A DNA stretch of 55,362 bases from Psychromonas algarum. Its GTDB lineage: Bacteria; Pseudomonadota; Gammaproteobacteria; Enterobacterales; Psychromonadaceae. The stretch is from contig NZ_SNUW01000013.1 in the NCBI RefSeq assembly GCF_004376845.1, positions 1-55,362 of the forward strand, given 5' to 3'. Position 1 is the stretch's first letter. Each line of letters begins with the position of its first letter. Below the pieces are notes generated by a model, which worked only from the letters and a program-made list of their open reading frames with translations, had not been told where the DNA came from and searched no databases. Made by a program: the position numbers and the translations under genes. Below, in pieces: positions 19,844 through 29,636 of this stretch.

Positions 19844-20299
19844 TTAAGAATTTAGTTTTTCTGCTTCAGCTTGCTTAGTTTCCATTGCTTGTTGGAATAA
19901 AGCATCAAAGTTAACTGGCGCTAAGTTTAACTGTGGGAAAGTACCGCGAGTTACTAAGTTTGATACTGCTTCACGTGCATACGGGAATAAGATATTTGGG
20001 CAGAATGCATTTAAACAATGCGCTAATTGTGCACCTTCAAGCTGTGGAACAGAGAAAATACCAGCTTGTTGTACTTCACATAAGAAAGCAACATCACCGT
20101 CAACTTTTGCAGTTGCAGTAAGTGAAAGAGTAATTTCGTATACATTTTCTTCTAATTTATTAGATTTTGTATCGATATCCATTGTGACTTCTGGAGTCCA
20201 CTCTTTCTTAAAGATCTCAGGTGAATTTGGGCATTCAAAAGAGATATCTTTTACATAAATACGTTGGATATTAAATTCTACTTGCTGTTGTTCTGACAT
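19844..20299 (-). CDS. secB: Protein-export chaperone SecB
   Basis: This cytoplasmic chaperone keeps preproteins unfolded and hands them to SecA. The length of 151 and the landmarks [24 protein letters not shown] and the [19 protein letters not shown] segment are diagnostic. Its place between grxC and gpsA is the conserved gammaproteobacterial order. Confidence 0.97.
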   Translation of the reverse strand: MSEQQQVEFNIQRIYVKDISFECPNSPEIFKKEWTPEVTMDIDTKSNKLEENVYEITLSLTATAKVDGDVAFLCEVQQAGIFSVPQLEGAQLAHCLNAFCPNILFPYAREAVSNLVTRGTFPQLNLAPVNFDALFQQAMETKQAEAEKLNS

Positions 20300-20347
20300 G
20301 TTCTTTCCTTAAGTTCTTAAAAATAATGATTTTTTAAATAATTTAAA

Positions 20348-20596
20348 TTAGCTTAAAAGCTTATCAAGTTCACCTGCACGCTCTAGTGCGTATAACTCAT
20401 CACAACCGCCGGTTGCTTGTCCATTAATGACAATTTGTGGCACTGTTGTTCCACCTGTTAACTCAGTCATTTTAGAACGTAACGAACGATCAGATACATC
20501 AATCTCTTGATATGCTACTTGTTTGTTGTCCAATAATTGTTTTGCACGAACACAATATGGGCAATAAGAAGTTGTGTAGATTGTTATAGTTGTCAT
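20348..20596 (-). CDS. grxC: Glutaredoxin 3
   Basis: This is a dithiol glutaredoxin of 82 residues with active site CPYC (Cys12, Cys15), the TVPQIVINGQ cis-proline segment and the GGCDELYAL glutathione-binding turn. It reduces disulfides and mixed glutathione disulfides in the cytoplasm. Two bases separate it from yibN upstream, so the two are translationally linked. Confidence 0.96.
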   Translation of the reverse strand: MTTITIYTTSYCPYCVRAKQLLDNKQVAYQEIDVSDRSLRSKMTELTGGTTVPQIVINGQATGGCDELYALERAGELDKLLS

Positions 20597-20598
20597 AA

Positions 20599-21027
20599 TT
20601 ATTTCTTAGTTGTTGGTAAGTTAGCAGCAGTCCAACCGCTCATACCAGAATACAAGTTATTTACTTGCTCAAAACCCGCTTTAACAAGTTTCTCTCCAGC
20701 ACCGGCAGAACGAGTTCCTGATGCACATACAACTATAATGGGGGTCTGCTTATGATTTTCAATAGCAGATAATTTTCCTTGTTCAATCTGTGACACAGTT
20801 ATATTTTTAGCGTTAACAATATGTCCTTTTTTAAACTCTTCTGCAGAACGAAGATCAACCACGATTGCATCTTGTTTATTCATCAACATTGTTGCACCTT
20901 GCGGATCAACATCTGTGACATTACTCAATTTACTTTTAATTGTGGTATGGATTAACATTCCGGCAATAGCTACCCACGCGATGGATAACATAGGGTTGTT
21001 AGAAATAAAATCAATATACTCTTGCAT
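20599..21027 (-). CDS. yibN: Membrane-anchored rhodanese-like protein YibN
   Basis: A single N-terminal membrane segment (about residues 10-28) anchors a rhodanese domain. The active-site loop is CASGTR, with the catalytic Cys in place, so sulfur transfer is chemically possible. The physiological substrate of YibN is not established from this sequence. It leads the yibN-grxC-secB-gpsA unit and diverges from gpmI across a gap of about 210 bp that must hold both promoters. Confidence 0.9.
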   Translation of the reverse strand: MQEYIDFISNNPMLSIAWVAIAGMLIHTTIKSKLSNVTDVDPQGATMLMNKQDAIVVDLRSAEEFKKGHIVNAKNITVSQIEQGKLSAIENHKQTPIIVVCASGTRSAGAGEKLVKAGFEQVNNLYSGMSGWTAANLPTTKK

Positions 21028-21239
21028 AACTAGTTTCTTCTTTGTGAGGGATAATTTGAGCCAGAGTATACCCTTTGGAAAACAGAATATCAGCCTCGAG
21101 ATTTAGATTAATAAATGAAAACGCCTTTTTCTTCGCTATTTTAGCTTGCTTTGATCTCATACTAGGCTTTTTCAGTGACAAGTAGCACAAATGTAGTAAA
21201 ATCCGTGCTAAATAATTTTAAACATTACAGAGGTTTGAT

Positions 21240-22769
21240 ATGACAACTCCTAAGAAACCATTAGTTTTATTAATTTTAGATGGCTGGGGCTACCGCCCAG
21301 ACATGCCAGATAACGCAGTATCAAATGCTAAAACACCTGTTTTAGACCAACTATGTAAAGATTATGCTAATTCTCTAATTTCAGCTTCAGGTATGGACGT
21401 AGGTTTACCTGATGGTCAAATGGGTAACTCAGAAGTAGGTCATACTAATATTGGTGCAGGACGTACGGTTTACCAAAACTTAACTAAAGTAACTAAATCT
21501 ATTGCTGATGGTGATTTCTACGAAAATGCTAATTTTGTAGCAGCGGTAGATAAAGCAGTCGCAGCAGATAAAGCCGTTCATATTATGGGGTTAGCTTCAC
21601 CAGGTGGTGTTCATTCTCATGATGATCACATTGTGGCAGCTATTGAATTAGCAGCAAGACGTGGTGCAAAAAAAGTATTCGTACATGCATTCTTAGATGG
21701 CCGTGATACACCGCCACGAAGTGCAAAAGGACCTTTAGCTCGATTTGAAGATAAATATAAAGAAGTGGGCGTAGGTCGTACTGTTTCTCTTATCGGTCGT
21801 TACTTTGCAATGGATCGTGATAATCGTTGGGATCGTGTTGAGCAAGCTTATAACTTATTAACACAAGCAAAAGCAGAACACACTGCTGACAGTGCATTAC
21901 AAGGCCTTGAAGATGCTTACGCTCGTGATGAAAATGATGAGTTTGTAAAAGCAACTGTGATTGGTGAAGCGGCTCCTATCGTTGATGGTGATGCAGTATT
22001 ATTCTTAAACTTCCGTGCTGACCGAGCGCGTGAATTAGCGCATACTTTTGCGGACCAAGAATTTACTGGTTTTGAACGCGCAGTAACTCCTAAAATTCAT
22101 TTTGTAACACTAACTGAATATGCTGCTGCAATTAAAGCACCAGCAGCCTACCCAAGTGAAGATTTAACACACACTTTAGGTGAATGGTTAGCTAAGAATG
22201 AAAAAACACAATTACGTATTTCTGAAACTGAAAAATACGCACATGTAACTTTCTTCTTTAATGGTGGTGTTGAAGATGAATTCCCAGGTGAACATCGTAC
22301 TTTAATCAACTCACCTGCTGTTGCAACATACGATATGCAACCAGAAATGAGCTCTGTTGAATTAACTGAAAAATTAGTTAGTGCAATTAAGAGTGCTGAA
22401 TACGATGTGATCATTTGTAACTATCCAAATGGTGACATGGTAGGTCACACTGGTGTTTATGAAGCAGCAGTAAAAGCTTGTGAAGCAGTTGATAGCTGTA
22501 TTGGTGAAATCATCACAGCAGTTAAAGAAGTAAGCGGCGAATGTTTAATCACAGCTGACCATGGTAATGCAGAGCAAATGATTGATCCTGATACAGGTGA
22601 AGTACACACAGCTCATACTAACCTACCAGTACCGCTTATCTATGTTGGCCGTGAAGCAACGATTGCTGACGGTGGTCGCTTATGCGATTTAGCACCAACA
22701 ATGCTAACGTTAATGGATATGGAAGTACCAGAAGAAATGACGGGCACACCATTAATTACGCTTAAGTAA
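21240..22769 (+). CDS. gpmI: 2,3-bisphosphoglycerate-independent phosphoglycerate mutase
   Basis: This enzyme interconverts 3- and 2-phosphoglycerate using two manganese ions and a phosphoserine. Metal and nucleophile motifs are all present: LDGWGYR at the start, the catalytic serine in [34 protein letters not shown], and TADHGNAE. The length of 509 is standard. Divergent from yibN and followed by envC, as in many relatives. Confidence 0.97.
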   Translation: MTTPKKPLVLLILDGWGYRPDMPDNAVSNAKTPVLDQLCKDYANSLISASGMDVGLPDGQMGNSEVGHTNIGAGRTVYQNLTKVTKSIADGDFYENANFVAAVDKAVAADKAVHIMGLASPGGVHSHDDHIVAAIELAARRGAKKVFVHAFLDGRDTPPRSAKGPLARFEDKYKEVGVGRTVSLIGRYFAMDRDNRWDRVEQAYNLLTQAKAEHTADSALQGLEDAYARDENDEFVKATVIGEAAPIVDGDAVLFLNFRADRARELAHTFADQEFTGFERAVTPKIHFVTLTEYAAAIKAPAAYPSEDLTHTLGEWLAKNEKTQLRISETEKYAHVTFFFNGGVEDEFPGEHRTLINSPAVATYDMQPEMSSVELTEKLVSAIKSAEYDVIICNYPNGDMVGHTGVYEAAVKACEAVDSCIGEIITAVKEVSGECLITADHGNAEQMIDPDTGEVHTAHTNLPVPLIYVGREATIADGGRLCDLAPTMLTLMDMEVPEEMTGTPLITLK

Positions 22770-22778
22770 TGCATGGAT

Positions 22779-22809
22779 TATCAGGCGCTTTATTAAGTAG
22801 CGTCTGATA
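22779..22809 (+). repeat. Hairpin downstream of gpmI
   Basis: An 11-bp stem TATCAGGCGCT / AGCGTCTGATA with one G-T wobble starts 9 bp after the gpmI stop. No T run follows, so it may be a mRNA-stabilising structure rather than a classical terminator. Confidence 0.55.
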
Positions 22810-23006
22810 GTTATCTTCCTGAAAGCAGATTAGCCAACGTGAAAGTTTGACTTAATCACACTAATATCTCTTTTTATTCAATAAAATAAAATCTACACCT
22901 CAGTAATCGTTTTTTTACTCAACTTCTAAAAAAATTATTGGTAACATAGCAAATTGATAAATTTATCAATTATATTATTAAGTTCATAAGGCCGATAATT
23001 ACAGTG

Positions 23007-24215
23007 ATGTTCAAAAAAATCCATTCAAAGAAGCTACTAGGCTTAGGTCAATTAGCCTGTCTTTCTTTATTAACCCTTATTATCTTCCATGGCCAAGCAT
23101 CAGCGGCTGATCTTAATAAATTACATCGTCAAATCGAACAAAGTAAACAAACCAAAGCGCAAAAAGAGCAACAACAAAAATTGCTGGAACAAGAATTAGC
23201 ACAAAGTGATCAAGCCATTGCTAAAGCCTCACTACAAGTTACTGAAACTAAAAAAACAATTGATGAAAAACGCGCCTCATTAATTAAATTACAGAAAAAG
23301 ACAACGCAGCTGAAAGAAGATAAAACCAAGCAACAGGCTTTGTTACAGCAACAATTAATCAGTGCCTATATGGCTGGTCAAAATGACCTTATTAAACTGA
23401 TTTTAAATCAAGAAGATCTAAGTAAAGTGGTTCGTGCTAAAAGCTATTATCACTACCTTAATAAAGCGCGTTTAGAAAGCATTGAAACATTACATAATAC
23501 TCAGCAAGAACTAGATAATAATGAAAAAGAGCAAGCTTCTGCGCTCGCTGCATTAGAAGTGATGTATGAAGATCAAAAACAAACACAAGCGACAGTAAAT
23601 GCCCAAAAGGCCAAACGTGATAAAGCATTAAAAGAGTTAAACCAAGATATCAATTATCAGACAGCAAAATTAGCAGAGCTTAGTCAATCAGAAAAAGCAC
23701 TAAATGCGCAACTAAAAAAAGCAGCAGAAGCCCGTCAAGAGCGAGAGCTAGCAGCAGCTAAAAAACAAGCCGCTAATAAATTTAAAATTAGAACAGAAAG
23801 CCAAACACATTCCCGATTTGCGAAGAACAAAAATAAGCTGAAGTGGCCTATTCAAGGTAAAGTTCTGCATACTTTTGGCAGTTCTCGTAGTAGCCAAGTA
23901 AAATGGAAAGGTATTGCGATTGCAGCCAATGAAGGTGAAAAAGTCCGCGCGGTTGCTACAGGACGCGTTTTATTCGCAGGTTATTTCAAAGGTTATGGTA
24001 TGGTGATCGCACTCGATCACAGTGATAATTACATTACTCTTTATGGTTATAATCAAACACTACTACAAAAAACAGGTGATGTTGTTTTCGAAGGTGATGC
24101 AATCGCATTAGCAGGACACAGTGGTGGACAAGATAAGAACAGCTTATATTTTGAGTTAAGCCACAAAGGAAAAGCACAAGACCCTTTAAATTGGTTAGCA
24201 CCAAGAAGAAGATAA
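23007..24215 (+). CDS. envC: Murein hydrolase activator EnvC
   Basis: EnvC is the periplasmic activator of the amidases AmiA and AmiB at the division septum. A signal peptide ends near residue 33 (GQASAA). A long coiled coil follows (about residues 35-250), then a C-terminal LytM/M23 domain. That domain is degenerate: metal ligand positions are replaced (YITLYGY, LYFELSH), as expected for an activator without its own hydrolase activity. I start at the ATG at 23007; the GTG at 23004 is adjacent. The gene abuts yibQ. Confidence 0.93.
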   Translation: MFKKIHSKKLLGLGQLACLSLLTLIIFHGQASAADLNKLHRQIEQSKQTKAQKEQQQKLLEQELAQSDQAIAKASLQVTETKKTIDEKRASLIKLQKKTTQLKEDKTKQQALLQQQLISAYMAGQNDLIKLILNQEDLSKVVRAKSYYHYLNKARLESIETLHNTQQELDNNEKEQASALAALEVMYEDQKQTQATVNAQKAKRDKALKELNQDINYQTAKLAELSQSEKALNAQLKKAAEARQERELAAAKKQAANKFKIRTESQTHSRFAKNKNKLKWPIQGKVLHTFGSSRSSQVKWKGIAIAANEGEKVRAVATGRVLFAGYFKGYGMVIALDHSDNYITLYGYNQTLLQKTGDVVFEGDAIALAGHSGGQDKNSLYFELSHKGKAQDPLNWLAPRRR

Positions 24216-24216
24216 A

Positions 24217-25035
24217 GTGCAAAATATAATTTCCAAGCTTATCTTCATTTTTGCCTACTTATTTGCTTGCTCAGTGAGTCATGCAACAACGGTAGGCAAA
24301 ATAACGATTATTATTGATGATATTGGTAATAATCGACATGACCAAGCATTCCTAACATTACCACAACCAATCACCTTAGCGATTTTACCTTTTACTCCTT
24401 TTGCGAAAAATATCGCCAATTCAGCTTATCAACAAAAACGAGAAGTATTATTACACATCCCTATGCAAGCCCATTCACATAATAATTTATTAGGTGCCGG
24501 CGCATTAACACAGGAAATGACAAAACAGACTTTTACTAAAACGTTGAACAATGCCTTAATAGCAATCCCGCATGCTATTGGTGTTAATAACCATATGGGA
24601 AGCCAATTAACAGAAGAGGTTGCCCCTATGCGCTGGACAATGGAGTTATTATCTCAACAAGGACTTTTCTTTATTGACAGTCGAACGACCGCTAAGACGA
24701 TTGCAGAAAGTAGTGCAACAACAGCCGGACTTCCAGCATTAAGAAGACATATATTCTTAGATAATATACGCACACAAGAAGCAATGGATAAACAATTTCA
24801 GTTAGCTATCCAACATAGCAAGAAATATCCTTATACCATTGTTATTGCACATCCCTACCCTGAAACATTACAATATCTAACAGATCATTTTAGCCTGACC
24901 GATAACACTTATCAACTAGTTACTGTTAGCCAGTTAATTTCTGAAAAACAACGAACAGCATTGCAAGAGAAAAGAGTAGAATATCAACAAACACTATTAA
25001 CTCCTGCAGAGCAAACCACCACACAACTTCAATAA
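24217..25035 (+). CDS. yibQ: Divergent polysaccharide deacetylase family protein YibQ
   Basis: After a short N-terminal signal sequence, the protein has the divergent polysaccharide-deacetylase (DUF610) fold. The landmarks are IIIDDIGNN near residue 30, LHIPMQAHS, GVNNHMGSQLT, and FFIDSRTTA. The family is periplasmic and conserved behind envC, but its substrate is unknown. The start is GTG, one base after the envC stop, so translation is coupled. The last 20 residues are Gln/Thr-rich and poorly conserved. Confidence 0.88.
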   Translation: MQNIISKLIFIFAYLFACSVSHATTVGKITIIIDDIGNNRHDQAFLTLPQPITLAILPFTPFAKNIANSAYQQKREVLLHIPMQAHSHNNLLGAGALTQEMTKQTFTKTLNNALIAIPHAIGVNNHMGSQLTEEVAPMRWTMELLSQQGLFFIDSRTTAKTIAESSATTAGLPALRRHIFLDNIRTQEAMDKQFQLAIQHSKKYPYTIVIAHPYPETLQYLTDHFSLTDNTYQLVTVSQLISEKQRTALQEKRVEYQQTLLTPAEQTTTQLQ

Positions 25036-25053
25036 AATAAGAGTGAGTACTGT

Positions 25054-25479
25054 ATGCGATTATCCGTTTTTATTGCTAATACCTTATCAACACAACTTGT
25101 TATAGACCTACAAAAGATCTATCTAAATTACCTAGTTGAAGATTCATTAACTCAACAAGCAATACAACAACTACTTGAGCAAGATTCTACTCGTTTGTAT
25201 GTCACTATGTTTAATGAACGTCATATCGGCGCAGTGAAAGTACAAACAAAAGCAACTCAAGCAACATTGTCACAGTTATGTATTCGGGACATTACTCGAC
25301 GTCGTGGGGTTGGTAAAAACTTACTAAAACAGATCGAAAGCACATTACATGCTGAAGGGATCGAGCAAATTCAATATAATTTACAAGAAGTCGCAAAAGA
25401 TGAGTATTTAAGTACTCAAGCCTTTTTGATGAATAGCGGTTATATCATCAAGGATACAATAGCAAGCAAAGCTATTTAA
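25054..25479 (+). CDS. panZ: PanZ/PanM-like regulator of aspartate decarboxylase maturation
   Basis: This is a GNAT-fold protein whose sequence follows PanZ rather than a generic acetyltransferase. It has DLQKIYLNYL near the N-terminus, RLYVTMFNERHIGAVKV, and the acetyl-CoA loop ITRRRGVGKNLL. In Escherichia, PanZ with acetyl-CoA triggers self-cleavage of the PanD proenzyme and feedback-inhibits it, tuning beta-alanine and CoA supply. It is the last gene of envC-yibQ-panZ, ending at a strong terminator. An ordinary acetyltransferase remains possible. Confidence 0.75.
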   Translation: MRLSVFIANTLSTQLVIDLQKIYLNYLVEDSLTQQAIQQLLEQDSTRLYVTMFNERHIGAVKVQTKATQATLSQLCIRDITRRRGVGKNLLKQIESTLHAEGIEQIQYNLQEVAKDEYLSTQAFLMNSGYIIKDTIASKAI

Positions 25480-25507
25480 CTTTAATTCCCGACAATTAAA
25501 GACATAA

Positions 25508-25543
25508 AAAAACCACACTTCATTTGCATGGAGTGTGGTTTTT
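25508..25543 (+). terminator. Bidirectional terminator after panZ
   Basis: The 12-bp stem AAAAACCACACT / AGTGTGGTTTTT works on both strands. It sits between the convergent panZ and DUF4136 lipoprotein genes. Confidence 0.85.
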
Positions 25544-25617
25544 ATATCGATATAAACTTATTTAACACACAAAAATAGTGCTACCGTATCAGTTTACTTT
25601 TCCAAAGCCGATGTTTA

Positions 25618-26235
25618 TTAATTACCTGCGCCAGGAAAATCACCTAGCATCATGTTTAAAATACCTTGCATTCGTGAGCCTGAACTATTCATTTTATCGT
25701 CTTTTAAATCCAGAAAACCTTGTACCGCAGAACGCCAATAGATCTCTTTTTGCTGATTATCTAATACTGCTAATAATAATGTACCTTTCTCATAACGAGG
25801 ATCGTTTACATGACTGCGAGATAAGCCAGGCAACAAACCAAACTTCTCTTGAATACTTTGATCTGCGACATCATCTTCTAGAGCAAATAAAAACCCAATC
25901 ACAACATCTGCTTGTTTAGGATTTTCACGATACTGGTAACCTTTAGTCCTTAAATACTCAGTAATTTGAGAACGAATGTAGGTTTGCAATTCTTTCTCAT
26001 TATGTCCTGCTAAACCAGATAACACGCGATTATATTGCTCACTCCAAGTATAAGTAGTGAAAGCTGGCAATACCTCTGCGGGTTTACCACTGCTCACGAC
26101 TGTTAAACGGTGAACTTCACTTTGTTCTTGTGCTTTTTTTACTTCTTTTTCCATGTTCGCATCTTGTGAACTACAAGCAACAAGAAGAAACTGCAGCGCA
26201 ACAAAAAACGTCATTAAAAAACAATTCTTTTTCAT
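25618..26235 (-). CDS. DUF4136-type lipoprotein
   Basis: The N-terminus is a lipoprotein signal with lipobox LLVACSS, so the protein is a likely outer-membrane or periplasmic lipoprotein. The body resembles DUF4136 proteins, with the TYTWSEQYNRV start of the domain and the KQADVVIGFLFA strand. The function of this family is unknown. It starts 9 bp after the dusA stop with AAGG upstream, so it probably depends on the dusA transcript and therefore on whichever promoter the island now supplies. Confidence 0.8.
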   Translation of the reverse strand: MKKNCFLMTFFVALQFLLVACSSQDANMEKEVKKAQEQSEVHRLTVVSSGKPAEVLPAFTTYTWSEQYNRVLSGLAGHNEKELQTYIRSQITEYLRTKGYQYRENPKQADVVIGFLFALEDDVADQSIQEKFGLLPGLSRSHVNDPRYEKGTLLLAVLDNQQKEIYWRSAVQGFLDLKDDKMNSSGSRMQGILNMMLGDFPGAGN

Positions 26236-26244
26236 ATTCTGGCC

Positions 26245-27249
26245 TTAATCTTCGTTAACAAATGAAGCTGCTTTTTGCATCACTTCAATACCTGAACCTG
26301 GTATATGTCCATTTTCACTCAAGTGACGACGCCATGCACGTGCACCTGGTAATCCTTGAAACAATCCTAACATATGACGAGCTATTCGATTTAAATGCAC
26401 ACCCTGACTAAGTTGTGATTCGATATAAGGATACATTTTATCTAATACTTCAAAACGTGTTAAAGGTGTTTTATCACAACCAAACAACTGCTTATCAACT
26501 GAACTTAAAATATATGGGTTAGCATAAACTTCTCTACCCAGCATTACACCATCAACATGTTGTAAATGTGCTTCACATTCAGAAAGTGTTTTAATACCAC
26601 CATTAATTGCAATCGTTAATTCAGGAAAGTCTTGCTTTAATTTATAAACACGTTGGTAATCTAATGGAGGAACATCACGATTTTGTTTAGGGCTTAAACC
26701 ACTTAACCAAGCTTTTCGCGCATGCACAATAAAAGTGTCACAACCCTTTGATTTCACTTTTTCAATAAAATCACATAAAAACTCATAAGAGTCTAATTCA
26801 TCAATACCAATGCGTGTTTTTACCGATACTGGTAAACCACTGGCATCTTGCATCGCTTTTACTGCATCAGCAACAAGATCACCTTCTGCCATCAAACAAG
26901 CACCAAAGCGACCATTTTGTACGCGGTCAGATGGGCAACCCACATTTAAATTGATTTCATCGAAACCGCGTGTCGCAGCAGCTTTAGCTGATTGAGCTAA
27001 ATCTAATGGTGCAAAACCACCTAGTTGCAAACAAACAGGATGTTCCGCAGCATCTTTTTGTAAGTAATCACCTTTACCATATAAAATAGCCCCAGTAGTG
27101 ACCATCTCTGTGTATAACAAAGTATTTTTACTCATTAAACGATGAAAATATCGGCAATATTGATCAGTCCAATCAAGCATAGGGGCTATGGAAAATCTAT
27201 TTGAAACGTGTTTTTTATTTTCTTTACTATTTATCAATGAGTTAACCAC
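26245..27249 (-). CDS. dusA: tRNA-dihydrouridine synthase DusA, with an island-derived start
   Basis: DusA uses FMN and NADPH to reduce uridines in the tRNA D-loop. Landmarks are intact: [28 protein letters not shown] with the catalytic Cys, [14 protein letters not shown], and NGGI. The first codons are not native. From the island boundary (27167-27195) upstream, the sequence belongs to the mobile element, and the original start is found 23 kb away at 50363-50425. The listed start is GTG at 27249. A TTG at 27237 has a better ribosome site (AGGTGG, 8-base spacer). Either keeps the frame through NRFSIAPML. Confidence 0.93.
   Translation of the reverse strand: MVNSLINSKENKKHVSNRFSIAPMLDWTDQYCRYFHRLMSKNTLLYTEMVTTGAILYGKGDYLQKDAAEHPVCLQLGGFAPLDLAQSAKAAATRGFDEINLNVGCPSDRVQNGRFGACLMAEGDLVADAVKAMQDASGLPVSVKTRIGIDELDSYEFLCDFIEKVKSKGCDTFIVHARKAWLSGLSPKQNRDVPPLDYQRVYKLKQDFPELTIAINGGIKTLSECEAHLQHVDGVMLGREVYANPYILSSVDKQLFGCDKTPLTRFEVLDKMYPYIESQLSQGVHLNRIARHMLGLFQGLPGARAWRRHLSENGHIPGSGIEVMQKAASFVNED
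27167..27195. other. attL: left attachment site of the island inside dusA
   Basis: This 29-bp segment begins GTCCAATCAAGCAT and repeats at 50373-50401 in the same orientation with two mismatches. It encodes the SIAPMLDWT region of DusA on the minus strand. The integrase gene starts about 220 bp inside it. Confidence 0.88.
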
Positions 27250-27320
27250 CTAAAACCACGATAACTCTAAATCGAAGTTTGTTTGTTATGTGTTGTTTTG
27301 CTATATTTTCCATTCTAAAT

Positions 27321-27381
27321 GATCCCAAATAACACCCCAAATTGATCCCAATTCGATCCCAAGCTGTTATTTATGATCCCA
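27321..27381. repeat. Cluster of four GATCCCA repeats near attL
   Basis: GATCCCA occurs at 27321, 27344, 27355 and 27375, between dusA and the integrase gene, with a degenerate copy between. The same heptamer recurs near attR. Placement at both ends suggests arm-type binding sites for the integrase or a directionality factor, or a repressor site for the int promoter. This is an inference. Confidence 0.6.
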
Positions 27382-27415
27382 TTACTAACATAGCGTTTAA
27401 TAGAAAGGATTATAC

Positions 27416-28546
27416 ATGGCATCTGTAATTATTGAAAAAAGAGTTGGTAAAACAGGTAACATTACCCACCGAGCAAAAGTCCAGCAAACGCACGGTGGAA
27501 AAGTAATCGACAGGCTATCTAAGACATTCAAAACAAAAACACTTGCCAAAACGTGGGCGAATAAAATTAAAAAAGAGATGGAAGATAAGTTTGAACGAGT
27601 CAAAGCTGGTATTTATCGCCCTGAATCAGAATTAGCAGAAGTTACTATTGGCGAGCTAATAACGAGGTATCTTACAAACTCTCGTATATCCCCAACAATT
27701 GGTAGAACTAAAGGCTTTGTTCTTAGATCCTTATTAAATTATGAAATATCATCTATTCTAGCGAGTAACTTGCGAGCTAGTGATGTAGTTAAACATTGTG
27801 AAGAACGATTCAGCGAACCTACTAATCCATTACCTCAAACCATCTATCACGATGTAACCTACTTAAAATCGGTAATGGATGCGGCCAAAGGTGGACTTAA
27901 GGTTAATGCCGATAGTAAATACCATAATGAAGCAATTTCATCTTTAGAGCTGCTAAATCTAATCGGAAGATCCAAACCACGAAGCCGCAGACCAACCAGA
28001 GAAGAGCTAAAATTAATGGAAGAGCATTTAATCAAACGCTCTAAGCATAGGTCAGCTAAAATCCCTTACGGCGATATTTTACAAATATCGTTACTTACTG
28101 CAATGCGTATTTCTGAAATCACACGAATAGAATGGACTGATTTAGACCACGAAAATAAAACAGTGATAATTCGAGATAGAAAAGATCCAAGGAGTAAAGA
28201 AGGCAATGATTGGGAAATTCCGTTATTGGGAGGGGCTTATGAAATTATAATGAAGCAGAAAAAAGATCCAGAGCAACCCGAATTAATTTTCCCTTATAAC
28301 CCTCGTTCTGTAACTGCTGGTTGGCAAAGAGTTAGAAAAAAACTAAACATCAGCAATTTACGTTATCACGATTTAAGACGAGAGGCCGCTTCTCGATTAG
28401 CTGAAATGGGTTTGCCAATTAACATAGTTGCTCGAATAACAGGGCATAAAAACATTAATATATTGCACAACATCTACGCCCAAATTGATATCAAAGAGTT
28501 CGGTAAAAAAGGATATGCAAAGTATCTAAAAGAAGATATTTCCTAA
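27416..28546 (+). CDS. int: Tyrosine integrase of the dusA island
   Basis: This site-specific recombinase of 376 residues has the full catalytic set: Arg231 (AMRISEITR), Lys256, His318 and Arg321 (HDLRR), His344 (GHKN) and nucleophile Tyr354. The N-terminal third should contain arm-binding and SAM-like core-binding domains. It lies next to attL and is transcribed away from dusA, the standard arrangement for integrases that use a gene's 5' end. GATCCCA repeats immediately upstream may regulate it. Confidence 0.95.
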   Translation: MASVIIEKRVGKTGNITHRAKVQQTHGGKVIDRLSKTFKTKTLAKTWANKIKKEMEDKFERVKAGIYRPESELAEVTIGELITRYLTNSRISPTIGRTKGFVLRSLLNYEISSILASNLRASDVVKHCEERFSEPTNPLPQTIYHDVTYLKSVMDAAKGGLKVNADSKYHNEAISSLELLNLIGRSKPRSRRPTREELKLMEEHLIKRSKHRSAKIPYGDILQISLLTAMRISEITRIEWTDLDHENKTVIIRDRKDPRSKEGNDWEIPLLGGAYEIIMKQKKDPEQPELIFPYNPRSVTAGWQRVRKKLNISNLRYHDLRREAASRLAEMGLPINIVARITGHKNINILHNIYAQIDIKEFGKKGYAKYLKEDIS

Positions 28547-28561
28547 GCTGTAGAAAGTGAA

Positions 28562-28591
28562 AAGCCCCAATCAAATGATTAGGGCTTCTCT
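28562..28591 (+). terminator. Terminator after the integrase gene
   Basis: The stem AAGCCC(C)AATCA / TGATT(A)GGGCTT, with one mismatch, starts 16 bp past the int stop; the tail is TCTCT-like. Confidence 0.65.
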
Positions 28592-28701
28592 CCGATAAAC
28601 GGTTGCTTATGTAGTGGCTTGAATCAGTGGTCATCTACAAGCTGATAGATATATACTAAGCAACAGCACGATGACTGTCAACTAAAACCAGAAGAATTAA
28701 T

Positions 28702-29613
28702 ATGCCAAACACGATTACATATACCGCCCTCGCCAATGTTATTCCACATCAGCGTTTATCTATGTATGAGAAGGTGTTTAAAACTAGTGACCCTATAGGG
28801 CTTCACGGCGCTTATATTTGGTCAATTAAAGTGGCCGCAAGCATCCACCCTTTGCTTGGTGCCTTAGAAGTTGCGTTACGAAACTCAATCCATATTAGTG
28901 CAACACAAACAATATCAACAGATTGGTATGACAAAATTAGCACTAAAGAACGTAAAAGCTGGAAAGCAGGTAAACGAGATCATAACAACATCAAATGGCA
29001 TAAAGCGCAAGTTGCAGATATAAAGAAAAAGATTGCTCGTAAAATACAAACCGCACCAAAAGGCCTGACAATGCACGACCTACTTGTTGCTAAAATGGAC
29101 TTTGGTTTTTGGGATAATCTTTTAAGAGAGTGCTTTTCAATCAATGGTGATAAAAAAGCACTCTGGCCCCAATGTATGCCCTTAGTTTTTCCCAACTTAC
29201 CCAAGGGAAAAACAAATGCTTCTGTTCAGTTAGAAATATCAGCTCTAAGGGAATTAAGGAACGATATAGCTCATAACTCACCTATTTGGAAACACAAAAG
29301 CGTAATAGATGAACAAACAGCTATTAGCTACGTCAATACTCAAATAGATAAAATTATTGAGATCATCAAATGGCTTTCAAGTGAAAAAGTTGATCTTCTA
29401 GAAGTGCATATGCTCCAGTCAGAAGCGAGAAGAGTTACTTCTCAAGAATATTTGCAATTATGCCAACGAAAACAGGTAACCGATTTACAAGAAAAATATA
29501 GTCTCTATAAAAGAAACTTGAGGGGTAAGCTAAAAAAACTTGATAAAGATGAGTTTGATATTGTAAACACCTACAACGGTGATCTTTATATGGTGACAAA
29601 AGTATCACAATAA
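28702..29613 (+). CDS. Abi-family protein with a HEPN RNase motif
   Basis: This 303-residue protein resembles the Abi_2/AbiD-F group of abortive-infection proteins. The early segment LGALEVALRNSIH and the later ELRNDIAHNSPIW are typical of that group. RNDIAH (Arg186 to His191) fits the RxxxxH catalytic motif of HEPN ribonucleases, so it may cleave RNA on phage infection. It stands alone between the int and MOB regions. No antitoxin-like partner is seen directly beside it on the same strand. Function in defence is inferred from the family. Confidence 0.72.
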   Translation: MPNTITYTALANVIPHQRLSMYEKVFKTSDPIGLHGAYIWSIKVAASIHPLLGALEVALRNSIHISATQTISTDWYDKISTKERKSWKAGKRDHNNIKWHKAQVADIKKKIARKIQTAPKGLTMHDLLVAKMDFGFWDNLLRECFSINGDKKALWPQCMPLVFPNLPKGKTNASVQLEISALRELRNDIAHNSPIWKHKSVIDEQTAISYVNTQIDKIIEIIKWLSSEKVDLLEVHMLQSEARRVTSQEYLQLCQRKQVTDLQEKYSLYKRNLRGKLKKLDKDEFDIVNTYNGDLYMVTKVSQ

Positions 29614-29628
29614 ATAAAGTGATACTTT
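29599..29628. terminator. Bidirectional terminator after the Abi gene
   Basis: The 10-bp perfect stem AAAGTATCAC / GTGATACTTT spans the Abi stop codon and lies between two convergent genes. The tail lacks a long T run. Confidence 0.6.
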
Positions 29629-29636
29629 ACTCATCA

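Noticed and set aside
25578-25919. Plus-strand open frame overlapping the DUF4136 lipoprotein gene
   Set aside because: It lies opposite a well-supported lipoprotein gene, starts inside the terminator region and shows no family features.
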